From NCBI GenBank assembly GCA_024642525.1, contig JAHEAX010000003.1, forward strand, positions 62,001 through 126,000: a stretch of 64,000 bases of DNA. Reading direction: 5' to 3'. The notes under the pieces are model-generated. The model worked only from the letters and a program-made list of their open reading frames with translations, made no database searches and was not told where the DNA came from. Position 1 is the first letter of the stretch, and each line of letters starts with the position of its first letter. This DNA comes from Erythrobacteraceae bacterium (lineage in GTDB: Bacteria > Pseudomonadota > Alphaproteobacteria > Sphingomonadales > Sphingomonadaceae). Positions 43,793-52,152 of this stretch are shown in pieces. The translations under genes were made by a program, and so were the position numbers.

Positions 43793-44947
43793 ATGAGCGA
43801 TATTCCTGAAGTCATGGGTGAACTGGCGCAGGCCGGTATGGTTGCACGGGCGGTAGAGCCTGCTGCAGGTGAAGGCGGCGGCGTTTCAGCCGATGGCCAC
43901 ACTGCAGAAGGCAGTTGCCTCAATTGCGGCGAAAAGCTGGTTGGGCCGCATTGCTACCGCTGCGGCCAGCGTGCCCATGTCCACCGCACACTGGCCGCCT
44001 TCATGCATGATCTGGTGCATGGCGTGCTGCATTTCGAAGGCAAGTTCTGGCGCACATTGCCGCTGCTGGCATGGCGCCCCGGCACACTGACGCGCGAATA
44101 TATCGACGGCAAACGGGCCAGCTATATTTCTCCTATCGCGCTTTTCCTCTTCACTGTTTTTGTCAGCTTTGCGCTGTTCAATGCCGCTGGCGGCTTTGGC
44201 GATAACGCCATGAAGCTGGACGAAAATGCACCGAAGGAAATCCAGGCCGGAGTGGTGACGGCGCTCGACGGCGAAATCGCCCGCGCGCAAGACCAGTTGG
44301 CCGAAGCCAAGGCGCAAGGGCGCGATACCGCCGCGCTCGAAAAGCAACTGGCCGAATGGGAAAAAACGCAGGAAGTGCTCGGTTCCGCGCAGGCCAGCAT
44401 TGGTCTGGGTGATGCAAAGCAAGGCGCTGACCCTGTAGTAACTGGGCCGGCAGCAACGGGTCCGGCAGCGAAGGGGCCAGCCGCGGCTGCCAAGGCAGAC
44501 ACCCGCCAGGGCGACAAGGCAGGCCAATGGCTGCAAGACACCTGGGAAAAGGCAAAAGCCAATCCCAAGCTGCTGCTCTATAAATTGCAGACCAATGCCT
44601 ACAAGCTGAGCTGGCTGCTCATCCCGCTCAGCCTGCCCTTCGTGTGGCTGCTGTTTCCCTTCAGCCGCAAGTTCCGAATGTATGATCACACCGTCTTTGT
44701 GACCTATTCGATCAGCTTCATGACCATGTTGGTGGTGGTTGCCAGCGTTGCCTCTGCCTACAATGTGGAGGCGTTGGTTATCGCGCCGATCCTCTACGCA
44801 CCGTTCCACCTCTACCGCTCGCTGCGCGGGACCTATTCGCTGACACGCATGGGTGCCTTGCTGCGGATGATCTTGCTGTCGGTGGGTTGCTTCATTGCGA
44901 TGATGCTGTTCGTCATCATCATGTTCGGGCTGGTGCTGTCAGGTTGA
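43793..44947 (+). CDS. DUF3667 membrane protein with zinc ribbon
   Basis: About 384 residues. A four-cysteine zinc ribbon (CLNCGEKLVGPHCYRCGQ) is followed by the DUF3667 core (FWRTLPLLAWRPGTLTREYIDGKRASYISP), a first membrane helix, a long Ala/Gln/Lys/Glu-rich soluble stretch of about 130 residues that may form a coiled coil, and then about three further helices. The function of the family is unknown. The ATG at 43793 is preceded by GGTGGGG. It converges on the 2OG-oxygenase gene. Confidence 0.84.
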   Translation: MSDIPEVMGELAQAGMVARAVEPAAGEGGGVSADGHTAEGSCLNCGEKLVGPHCYRCGQRAHVHRTLAAFMHDLVHGVLHFEGKFWRTLPLLAWRPGTLTREYIDGKRASYISPIALFLFTVFVSFALFNAAGGFGDNAMKLDENAPKEIQAGVVTALDGEIARAQDQLAEAKAQGRDTAALEKQLAEWEKTQEVLGSAQASIGLGDAKQGADPVVTGPAATGPAAKGPAAAAKADTRQGDKAGQWLQDTWEKAKANPKLLLYKLQTNAYKLSWLLIPLSLPFVWLLFPFSRKFRMYDHTVFVTYSISFMTMLVVVASVASAYNVEALVIAPILYAPFHLYRSLRGTYSLTRMGALLRMILLSVGCFIAMMLFVIIMFGLVLSG

Positions 44948-44966
44948 CCCGACGGGAAACAGCAGA

Positions 44967-45683
44967 TTAGCGGCGCAGCCAGCCGGTAATGGAATAGCGC
45001 CTGTAGGCTGCTGCACGGCCAACTTCGCTGACGCTGTGGAGCTGCGGCACTGCAAAGATATTGAGCTGGTTGAAGCCGGGCATGATCGCACTGGCGCGAT
45101 CTTCGGCGCCTTCGTGGAACAACAACAAACCGCCCCATTCCAGCCGCCATTTGGGTGTCAGCCCCAGCACATAGGCTGCAAACCTGCCCTTGCCTTCCAC
45201 CGCATCATCATGTCCGGTCAGAAGATCGCCTGGCGAATAGGCAGTGGCCTGCGCATCGGCGAATTCGATGCCGTCAAAACCTGTAACCTGTCTCAGAAAA
45301 TGGCGCGCTTCGCCTTGGGACAGCCAGCTGGCAAATGCGGCCAGCGGGTCGGCTGACGATGCGCGTTCTGCACTGCCATCGGGCACGCGGATGCTTTCAT
45401 AGCGATATTGGAAACCATTGCGCGCGCCTGCCGCCACGGCCTGGTCAAGCGCGGCGACCTGACCCTGGTCCATTTCGGCGCGGACCGATCGGTTGAGTTC
45501 AAACACCTGGTCGCCGCTGTTGACGACCTGCACCCAGTCATCGCGCTGGCGGATTTCGTCATGCAGCCGCCTGGCACAATCGCCAGCCAGCAGGCCGTCG
45601 ATGGTGACGCGCCCTTCACGGGCAAATTCCTGCGCCAATGCGGCGGCATCGAGATCTGGCGAGAGCCTGAAATCCCAGTCCAT
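44967..45683 (-). CDS. 2-oxoglutarate/Fe(II)-dependent oxygenase, prolyl-4-hydroxylase type
   Basis: About 238 residues. The iron site is H-x-D in LLTGHDDAVEGKGRFAAYVLGLTPKWRLEWGGLLLFH, with the distal His in PQLHSVSEV and a 2OG-binding Arg close to RRYSITGWLRR. This is the prolyl 4-hydroxylase/EGL9-like subgroup that modifies proteins. The ATG at 45683 is 22 bp after the ftsH stop on the same strand, so the two are probably cotranscribed. The substrate is not known. Confidence 0.84.
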   Translation of the reverse strand: MDWDFRLSPDLDAAALAQEFAREGRVTIDGLLAGDCARRLHDEIRQRDDWVQVVNSGDQVFELNRSVRAEMDQGQVAALDQAVAAGARNGFQYRYESIRVPDGSAERASSADPLAAFASWLSQGEARHFLRQVTGFDGIEFADAQATAYSPGDLLTGHDDAVEGKGRFAAYVLGLTPKWRLEWGGLLLFHEGAEDRASAIMPGFNQLNIFAVPQLHSVSEVGRAAAYRRYSITGWLRR

Positions 45684-45705
45684 CGTTTGCCTGCCGGAAG
45701 CCGTA

Positions 45706-47652
45706 TCAGACACCCTGAGGCGCTGCGTCTTCCGAACCGCCGAACTTCTTGCCCGACTTGGGAATTGCCGAACCGCGCACCGGAGTGATCTTGGTCGGCC
45801 CCTTGGGCGCATCAGGGCGGTCAATCTTGCCGTCATTGATCAGCTGGTCGATTTCTTCGCCGGTCAGCGTTTCGAATTCGAGCATCGCCTGCGCGATAAG
45901 GTGCAGCTTGTCTTCCTGATCGGTCAGAACTTCGGTGGCGCGTTTATGTGCGCCTTCGACCAGGCCGCGGATTTCGCTGTCGATCAGCTGATTGGTTTCA
46001 GCAGAGGCCATTGTCCGGCTGGTCTGGCCCATACCCAGATAGCCTTCCTGGCTCTGTTCATACATCAGCGGCCCAAGCTTGTCGGACATACCCCACTTGG
46101 TGACCATGTTACGCGCAAGGTCGGTGGCATATTGAATGTCGGACGATGCGCCGGATGATACTTTGTCATGCCCGAAGATGATTTCTTCAGCCACGCGGCC
46201 ACCCATCGCAACGGCGAGGTTGGCGTGCATCTTGTCGCGGTGATACGAATAATTATCGCGTTCCGGCAGGCGCATCACCATACCCAATGCGCGGCCGCGC
46301 GGAATGATGGTGGCCTTGTGAATCGGGTCCGATGCCCCTTCATTTATCGAAACCAGCGCGTGGCCCGCTTCGTGATAAGCGGTCATTTTCTTTTCATCGT
46401 CGGTCATGACCATGGAACGCCTTTCGGTGCCCATCATGACCTTGTCCTTGGCATCTTCGAATTCCTGCATCGCAACCAGCCGCTTGTTACGGCGGGCAGC
46501 CAGCAGGGCAGCCTCGTTCACCAGATTGGCCAGATCAGCACCCGAAAAGCCGGGTGTGCCGCGGGCAATGGTGCGTGGGTTCACGTCAGGCGCCAGTGGC
46601 ACTTTCTTCATGTGAACCGACAGGATCTTCTCGCGCCCTTCGATATCGGGAATCGGCACGACAACCTGACGGTCGAACCGGCCGGGACGAAGCAAGGCAG
46701 GGTCAAGCACATCGGGGCGGTTGGTGGCCGCGATGATGATGATGCCTTCATTGGCTTCAAAACCGTCCATTTCGACCAGCAGCTGGTTCAGCGTCTGTTC
46801 GCGTTCGTCGTTGGAATTGCCGAGTCCATGGCCGCGATGGCGGCCAACCGCGTCGATTTCGTCGATGAAGACGATGCACGGTGCATTCTTCTTGGCCTGT
46901 TCGAACATATCGCGCACGCGGCTTGCGCCCACGCCCACGAACATTTCGACAAAGTCGGAACCTGAAATGGTGAAGAAGGGCACGCCTGCCTCGCCTGCAA
47001 TGGCACGCGCCAGCAGGGTCTTGCCGGTGCCGGGCGAACCGACCAGCAAGGCGCCCTTGGGAATTTGCCCGCCAAGCTTGGAGAAACGGTGCGGATCGCG
47101 CAGGAATTCGACGATTTCCTCCAGTTCCTCGCGCGCTTCATCAATACCGGCAACATCTTCGAACGTTACGCGGCCCTGCTTTTCAGTCAGCATCTTGGCC
47201 TTGGATTTGCCAAAGCCCATTGCGCCGCCGCCGCCGCCCTTTTGCACCTGGCGCAGCGCGAAAAACGCAATGCCGAGGATGAGGACGAATGGCAGGGACT
47301 GGATGAGGATGGCGAGCAGAAGGTTCATCCGCTCAGGCGCAGTGCCCGAATATTGGACGCCCTGCTCGTCGAGCAGTTCGGTCAGGCGGTTATCGCCCGA
47401 AATGGGTGTGGTGGTGAAGTTTTCGCCGTTCTTGAACGTGCCCGAAATCGTGTCGGGGCCGATCTCGACCTTCTGCACGGTGCCTTCACTGACCTTGTTA
47501 CGGAAGTCGGAATATCCGATCTGGGTACCTGCCGGTTGTCCGGAATTTCCGAACATCGTGACCACCATCAACAGGGCAAGAAAAATCCCGCCCCAGACAG
47601 CCAAGCTTTTCACCCATGGATTGGGGGCTTGTGGTTCCTTGTCATCATTCAT
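45706..47652 (-). CDS. ftsH: ATP-dependent zinc metalloprotease FtsH
   Basis: About 648 residues. Two membrane helices (about residues 15-33 and 105-125) flank a periplasmic domain. The AAA module has Walker [21 protein letters not shown], Walker [11 protein letters not shown] and the second region of homology with [18 protein letters not shown]. The zinc site is HEAGH. It degrades membrane proteins and regulators such as RpoH and LpxC. The ATG at 47652 ([13 protein letters not shown]) is used. A sigma-32-type promoter lies 29 bp upstream. Confidence 0.97.
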   Translation of the reverse strand: MNDDKEPQAPNPWVKSLAVWGGIFLALLMVVTMFGNSGQPAGTQIGYSDFRNKVSEGTVQKVEIGPDTISGTFKNGENFTTTPISGDNRLTELLDEQGVQYSGTAPERMNLLLAILIQSLPFVLILGIAFFALRQVQKGGGGGAMGFGKSKAKMLTEKQGRVTFEDVAGIDEAREELEEIVEFLRDPHRFSKLGGQIPKGALLVGSPGTGKTLLARAIAGEAGVPFFTISGSDFVEMFVGVGASRVRDMFEQAKKNAPCIVFIDEIDAVGRHRGHGLGNSNDEREQTLNQLLVEMDGFEANEGIIIIAATNRPDVLDPALLRPGRFDRQVVVPIPDIEGREKILSVHMKKVPLAPDVNPRTIARGTPGFSGADLANLVNEAALLAARRNKRLVAMQEFEDAKDKVMMGTERRSMVMTDDEKKMTAYHEAGHALVSINEGASDPIHKATIIPRGRALGMVMRLPERDNYSYHRDKMHANLAVAMGGRVAEEIIFGHDKVSSGASSDIQYATDLARNMVTKWGMSDKLGPLMYEQSQEGYLGMGQTSRTMASAETNQLIDSEIRGLVEGAHKRATEVLTDQEDKLHLIAQAMLEFETLTGEEIDQLINDGKIDRPDAPKGPTKITPVRGSAIPKSGKKFGGSEDAAPQGV

Positions 47653-47680
47653 CGACGTGTCCCGTCCTTTCAATTGGACA

Positions 47681-47708
47681 ATATGGGGGCAACAAGGTGA
47701 ATGGCAAG
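47681..47708 (-). promoter_or_regulatory. Candidate heat-shock (RpoH) promoter of ftsH
   Basis: Read on the minus strand, CTTGCC (47708-47703) and CCCCATAT (47688-47681) are separated by 14 bp. The RpoH consensus is CTTGAA and CCCCATnT at about this spacing. The start of transcription would leave a leader of about 20 nt before the ftsH ATG, which contains a GGACGGGAC ribosome-site region. Confidence 0.65.
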
Positions 47709-47758
47709 ATAATGCGACTGCAGGAACGGAGCGATTTTTGCGCGGCCTGAAATGCGCG

Positions 47759-48751
47759 TCAGGCGATGATCCGGTCAATCAGCCAATATGCGCCGGTAAT
47801 TCCTATGGCATAGGCCGACAGGCGTATGGCAGGCTGCAAGGCCGGCATGGCGGTGCGCCGCACCAGTTCCAGCAGCGCCAGCACCGCCAGGATTATGGAA
47901 AGCTGGCCCGCTTCCACCCCCACGTTGAACGCAAATAGCGCTGGCACGATGTCGCCCTGCGGCAAGCCGATCTGCGCCAGAGCTCCGGCAAAACCGAAGC
48001 CATGCAGCAGGCCAAACAGGAACGCCACCACCCACGGGTAACGAAGGGTGAGGCTGCGAGGACCATCTTTGCGGCGCACAATCTCCAACGCCAAGAACAG
48101 GATCGACAGCGCGATCATCGCTTCCACCGGGCGCTGGGGCATGGAAATGAAACCCAGCGCCGCGCCGGCAAGCGTCAAGGAATGGGCAAGGGTAAATGCC
48201 GTGGCGGCTGCAACAACAGCGCGGCCTGATCGCACGAGAAGAACCAGCGCAATGACGAACAGCAGGTGGTCCCAGCCAGCAATTATGTGTTCCACGCCAA
48301 GCACGAAATAGCTTTGCAAAACCTGCCGGGTGGATGGCTGCGCCGTGACTTCCACCATGGGTTCGCGCGCAGTCATGCGGTGCATCTGCACAGGTTCATC
48401 CAGCGGCTGGACACGCACCAGCACATCGCCCGGCCCTGTCAGCGCAGGCATGGCGATGATGCCGCCCGCAATCTTGCCTGCACAGCGCGCCGCCGCATTT
48501 CCCACGATGGCCCCGCCTGAAAATCCCTGTCGCACCGGCGGTAAATAGGCGCAATTGGCTGGCAGGCCCGGCGGCACAATTTCGCCTGCGGGCGGCGCGG
48601 AAAGCGGCAGTTTCCAGGCAACCCGCCAATGGCCCGCCGATTGTTCGGTCAGTTCGAGATAGCCCGGGCGCAATTCATCGGCAGCAGCAGCAAGGGGCAG
48701 CAGGGATATGGCGGCAACCAGCGAAAGGATCAGGGCAAGCGTCCATTTCAT
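47759..48751 (-). CDS. HupE/UreJ-2 family membrane protein
   Basis: A 330-residue protein: signal peptide (residues 1-24), a periplasmic domain to about 145, then about six membrane helices. The transport-type motifs are H155 and D161-H162 in [15 protein letters not shown]190 in [12 protein letters not shown], and [13 protein letters not shown]. HupE/UreJ proteins are linked to nickel or cobalt movement, but members with this N-terminal domain are uncharacterised. The start overlaps the isomerase stop (ATGA, 48748-48751). Third gene of the DUF3604 operon. Confidence 0.85.
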   Translation of the reverse strand: MKWTLALILSLVAAISLLPLAAAADELRPGYLELTEQSAGHWRVAWKLPLSAPPAGEIVPPGLPANCAYLPPVRQGFSGGAIVGNAAARCAGKIAGGIIAMPALTGPGDVLVRVQPLDEPVQMHRMTAREPMVEVTAQPSTRQVLQSYFVLGVEHIIAGWDHLLFVIALVLLVRSGRAVVAAATAFTLAHSLTLAGAALGFISMPQRPVEAMIALSILFLALEIVRRKDGPRSLTLRYPWVVAFLFGLLHGFGFAGALAQIGLPQGDIVPALFAFNVGVEAGQLSIILAVLALLELVRRTAMPALQPAIRLSAYAIGITGAYWLIDRIIA

Positions 48752-49536
48752 CGCTCGATCTTCACATCATAGGCATCGCGCAGAATGCGGTATGCCTCCT
48801 CGCGCCGTGCGGCTTGGGTTTCGCTGCGCCAGTCAGCCTCGACTGCACTGCGAATATTTGCCAGCGGCGGCACCTTGCCGATGCTTCGCTGGCGCAGGCG
48901 GACAAGATGCCAGCCAAATCCGGATGGAACCGGCCCCTGCCATGTGCTGTCTGGCTTGAGCGCGTCCAACCGGGTGACAAAACCAGCACCCAGCCGCGCT
49001 TCGACTTCACTGCGAGATGCTGCCTCGAATGTTGGCGGAACCGAGATGTCTTCTCCCCCATCTGGCGCGGCAAGGGCGCGCTGCGCAGCAGCGCGTTCGG
49101 CAAAATAGAGCTGGTCGAAACTGTAGCTTGTATCCTCGGCATATCTTTGCGGATGACCGGCCAGCCATGCCGCCAGCGTTTCGTCAGATGCATGCGCGGC
49201 TTCCGCCATGCTGGCAGCGAGGAAATCCATCTTGTTGGACATGCGCTTGCGCACCACCGGATCATCGCGATCAAGCCCGAGCCGCAATGCTTCGCGGTAA
49301 AGCACTTCCTCGCGCAGATAGCGTTCAACCTGATCGTCCAGTTCGGCATCGGTGGGCGGGCGCTGCATTGTGCGCTCCCACTCGATCGCCAGCCGCGCGC
49401 GGTCTTCCCTTGTCACCGTGATCGTTCGGCTGGCCGTGTCCGCAGGCTCGCCCTGCCACAGGAACAGGGCGAACAGGGCAGCGCCCGCAACCAGAAAATG
49501 GACGAGCGGTTCGCGCGTCCAGCCGGGCAAGTTCAT
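48748..49536 (-). CDS. Membrane-anchored PpiC-type peptidyl-prolyl isomerase
   Basis: A 262-residue protein with a short cytoplasmic tail, one membrane segment (about residues 10-27), a SurA/PpiD-like helical part (VERYLREEVLYREALRLGLDRDDPVVRKRM) and a parvulin-like domain that ends PSGFGWHLVRLRQRS. The periplasmic orientation suggests a folding factor. It overlaps both neighbours by ATGA (49533-49536 and 48748-48751), so the three products are made together. It probably assists the DUF3604 or HupE protein. Confidence 0.83.
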   Translation of the reverse strand: MNLPGWTREPLVHFLVAGAALFALFLWQGEPADTASRTITVTREDRARLAIEWERTMQRPPTDAELDDQVERYLREEVLYREALRLGLDRDDPVVRKRMSNKMDFLAASMAEAAHASDETLAAWLAGHPQRYAEDTSYSFDQLYFAERAAAQRALAAPDGGEDISVPPTFEAASRSEVEARLGAGFVTRLDALKPDSTWQGPVPSGFGWHLVRLRQRSIGKVPPLANIRSAVEADWRSETQAARREEAYRILRDAYDVKIER

Positions 49537-51467
49537 CGGGCGGCAGTCTTCCTTGCAGCAGGGCCAATCCAGATGGGCGAGCTATAGGCACGTTCCTGCG
49601 CCACTGCATCGGCCATGGCTTCGGGCGACAATTTGAAACCGAAGCGAACGGCATCGAAAAGCGGCCAGCGCGGTGTGGGGATTTCCAGCACGCGGACATA
49701 ATAGAAAGCCCGCTGCCCCGGCTTGTAATCCGGGTCAGTCCATACGGTGCGAAGTTCAGCGGCGCCAATCGTGTTGGTATAAGTGGCCTTGGCGCGGTTC
49801 ACCGTATCGCCAACGGCTGGGACCTTGCCATTCACCGGTCGGCGCTTGTCCGCATCCGACCATGCCACGTCATAGATTTTCTCGCGCGTGGCCCCGCTGG
49901 CATCGACCCAGCCCTTGATGATCTGCACCCGGTCAAGGTGCGCGCCTTCCGAGTCTTTCAGCGCCGAAACAAGAAAGCGCGGAGCTTTTGCGCCGCCATC
50001 GGTTAATTCGCCGCCCATCGGCACGCCGGTCTTGTATCCGGCCCGCACCCAGTCACCCTTGAAGGCATCGGCGGCAAAATCGAACCCGCCGAAGAAACGC
50101 ACGACCATGCGCGGGCCGGTAGTGGCGTAGACTTCGCGGCGCATCATCGCATCGAAGATTTCCGCCCGCGTATTGGCTCTTGCCCAGACAGCGGCATATC
50201 CGCCGGCGAGGTAATTCCAGCCGAAACGCCCGACCCGCGTGCCCAGGTTCTGCGGCGTCATCGCACGGTCCTTGTTCGGCTCGTTACCAGTATGTTTCCC
50301 GAAGAAATTGTCCTCGTCACCAGTGGCCAGCGCCGTGTGGCTGTCTGTCGAGCCGATCATCCCGAATTTATAGGGATTGGCACCTGTCCTCTCCTCGATC
50401 GACAGGCCACGCTTCAATGCCTCGCGCAGATATTCGCCCGCCAGCATCGAATCCTTCTTGGCGAATGACAGGGTAAGATTGCCGATTTCCCAGCCCTTCT
50501 TGCCAAAATCCGCAAATTCATCGTTGGGAGACAGGAACGGATGCGCTTCGCTGTCCCCCTTGATCTGGGTTGCTTCCACCACCGGTTCGCGCGCAGCACG
50601 GCGGCGCGCATATTCCGCCGTCATCGGGCCGCCGCCGGCATCGGTCAGTTCAAACATCAGGCCGTTTGAAAGATTGGAATTATGCGGAATGGCCAGCACC
50701 CTGCCGCCAGTCGCCTTTTCATAGCCATCCATGTAATCGAACAACCCGTCCACCGTGGATTCAAGGCCGGGATAAGGCAGGATTTTCGAGGTCCGTTCGA
50801 TGCCATCTCGGAACATGACCACGCGGTGCAGATTATTGCCATCAGGCTGAAGCGTATATTCGAAACCGGCAATAGGGGTGAATTTGCCGGGTTTGTAATA
50901 CCGGTCCAGCACCTTCAGCTGGTTGCCCCATATCTCGGCAGTATTCTCATCACGCCGCGATGGGTCCAGCATGGCAGCAGGCAATGTTCCGGCCCCTGCC
51001 GCGGCGATCAGTTCCGATGTGGCACGGACGGATTCTTCTGGCGATTCGTGCATCATGTCGCGCCAGCGGCGCAGCGTCTTGTCACGTATGGCGAGGCGCG
51101 GCGCATCATACAGGCGCCGCGTCATGCCAAGCGCGTCACTATGGTCGGCAATGACCAGAAAATCGAGTGGGCGTGCCAGCTTTGCCTTGATACCCGTGGT
51201 CGATGTCACTTCATCGCCGCGGGCAAATTTCAGCGCCTCTTCAGGCCCGAGCCGGACCCCGAAGCCAAAGGCATCGATGGAATTATCGGTGTGAAGATGG
51301 GTGTCGCCAAACAGCACCCGTTCCGGAAATTCGGTGAGAGCAACTTCATCCTCAGCCGCGGTTATTTCTGCCGGGTCAATGACCTTGGGCCGCGTCAGCC
51401 AATATGCGCCAGCGCCCAGCACTGCCACGATTGCAATTCCCGAAACCAGTTTCCTTGCCCGGCCCAT
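49533..51467 (-). CDS. DUF3604 protein, membrane-anchored PHP-fold metallohydrolase
   Basis: A 644-residue protein. One N-terminal membrane segment (about residues 8-24) would place the rest in the periplasm. Metal-site motifs in the order of PHP/amidohydrolase enzymes are visible: H57 and H59 (FGDTHLHTDNS), D108-H109 (VIADHSD), E203 (IAGFEYT), H262 (IPHNSN) and D375/H377 (GSTDSHTAL). PHP enzymes are Zn/Mn/Fe phosphoesterases, but DUF3604 substrates are unknown. First gene of a three-gene operon, coupled to the isomerase by ATGA. The MaoC gene ends 83 bp upstream. Confidence 0.86.
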   Translation of the reverse strand: MGRARKLVSGIAIVAVLGAGAYWLTRPKVIDPAEITAAEDEVALTEFPERVLFGDTHLHTDNSIDAFGFGVRLGPEEALKFARGDEVTSTTGIKAKLARPLDFLVIADHSDALGMTRRLYDAPRLAIRDKTLRRWRDMMHESPEESVRATSELIAAAGAGTLPAAMLDPSRRDENTAEIWGNQLKVLDRYYKPGKFTPIAGFEYTLQPDGNNLHRVVMFRDGIERTSKILPYPGLESTVDGLFDYMDGYEKATGGRVLAIPHNSNLSNGLMFELTDAGGGPMTAEYARRRAAREPVVEATQIKGDSEAHPFLSPNDEFADFGKKGWEIGNLTLSFAKKDSMLAGEYLREALKRGLSIEERTGANPYKFGMIGSTDSHTALATGDEDNFFGKHTGNEPNKDRAMTPQNLGTRVGRFGWNYLAGGYAAVWARANTRAEIFDAMMRREVYATTGPRMVVRFFGGFDFAADAFKGDWVRAGYKTGVPMGGELTDGGAKAPRFLVSALKDSEGAHLDRVQIIKGWVDASGATREKIYDVAWSDADKRRPVNGKVPAVGDTVNRAKATYTNTIGAAELRTVWTDPDYKPGQRAFYYVRVLEIPTPRWPLFDAVRFGFKLSPEAMADAVAQERAYSSPIWIGPAARKTAAR

Positions 51468-51550
51468 TCATACCCTCCTGCTGCCGCCAGCTTTGTGGCG
51501 TGCAGGGTAAGATTGCGGCTAAAAACCCGTGCAGGTCAAGGCTGCCCTTG

Positions 51551-52003
51551 TCAGGCTGGCGCTTTCATCAGCAGTGCGGAACGCAGGCATTTGCACACCA
51601 CTTCGCTGCGCTGGTTGATAAGTTCATGAGTGAACGTGACAATCCCTGCATTGGGGCGTGAACGGGATTCGCGCAGTTCCGTTACTTCGCTTGCGGCGTG
51701 CAGCGTATCACCGATGAAAACAGGATGCGGCATGACCACCTTGTCATAGCCCAGATTGGCAACCAGCGTGCCCAGCGTGGTGTCGCCAACACTCAGCCCC
51801 ACCATCAGGGCGAAGGTGAAAGTGCCATTGACCAGTATCTGGCCAAATTCGCTGGCCTTTGCAGCTTCTGCGTCAAGATGCAGCGGCTGCGGATTATGAG
51901 TCATTGTGCTGAACAGCAGATTGTCCGTTTCGGTCACCGTCCGGCGGATTTCATGCTCGATCCGGTCGCCGGTCTGCCACTGGTCGAAATAACGCCCTGC
52001 CAT
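51551..52003 (-). CDS. MaoC-family dehydratase
   Basis: About 150 residues, one hot-dog domain: [40 protein letters not shown], with the catalytic Asp/His dyad of R-specific hydratases in the [10 protein letters not shown] part, then [19 protein letters not shown]. It hydrates or dehydrates an acyl-CoA whose identity is unclear; relatives include mesaconyl- and R-enoyl-CoA hydratases. AGGGACAGGATTG precedes the ATG. Divergent from putA (149 bp). Confidence 0.87.
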   Translation of the reverse strand: MAGRYFDQWQTGDRIEHEIRRTVTETDNLLFSTMTHNPQPLHLDAEAAKASEFGQILVNGTFTFALMVGLSVGDTTLGTLVANLGYDKVVMPHPVFIGDTLHAASEVTELRESRSRPNAGIVTFTHELINQRSEVVCKCLRSALLMKAPA

Positions 52004-52152
52004 CAATCCTGTCCCTTTTTGTGCATTGCTGTTCCCCCTTCGCGCCTTGGGCCATGCTTGTCGAGTATCGAACATAAACACAAAACTTGATTGCAATTGA
52101 TACCGGGTTCAGAGCGACGCCGATTCAACGCCCTCGATTAAAGAGTCGAACA

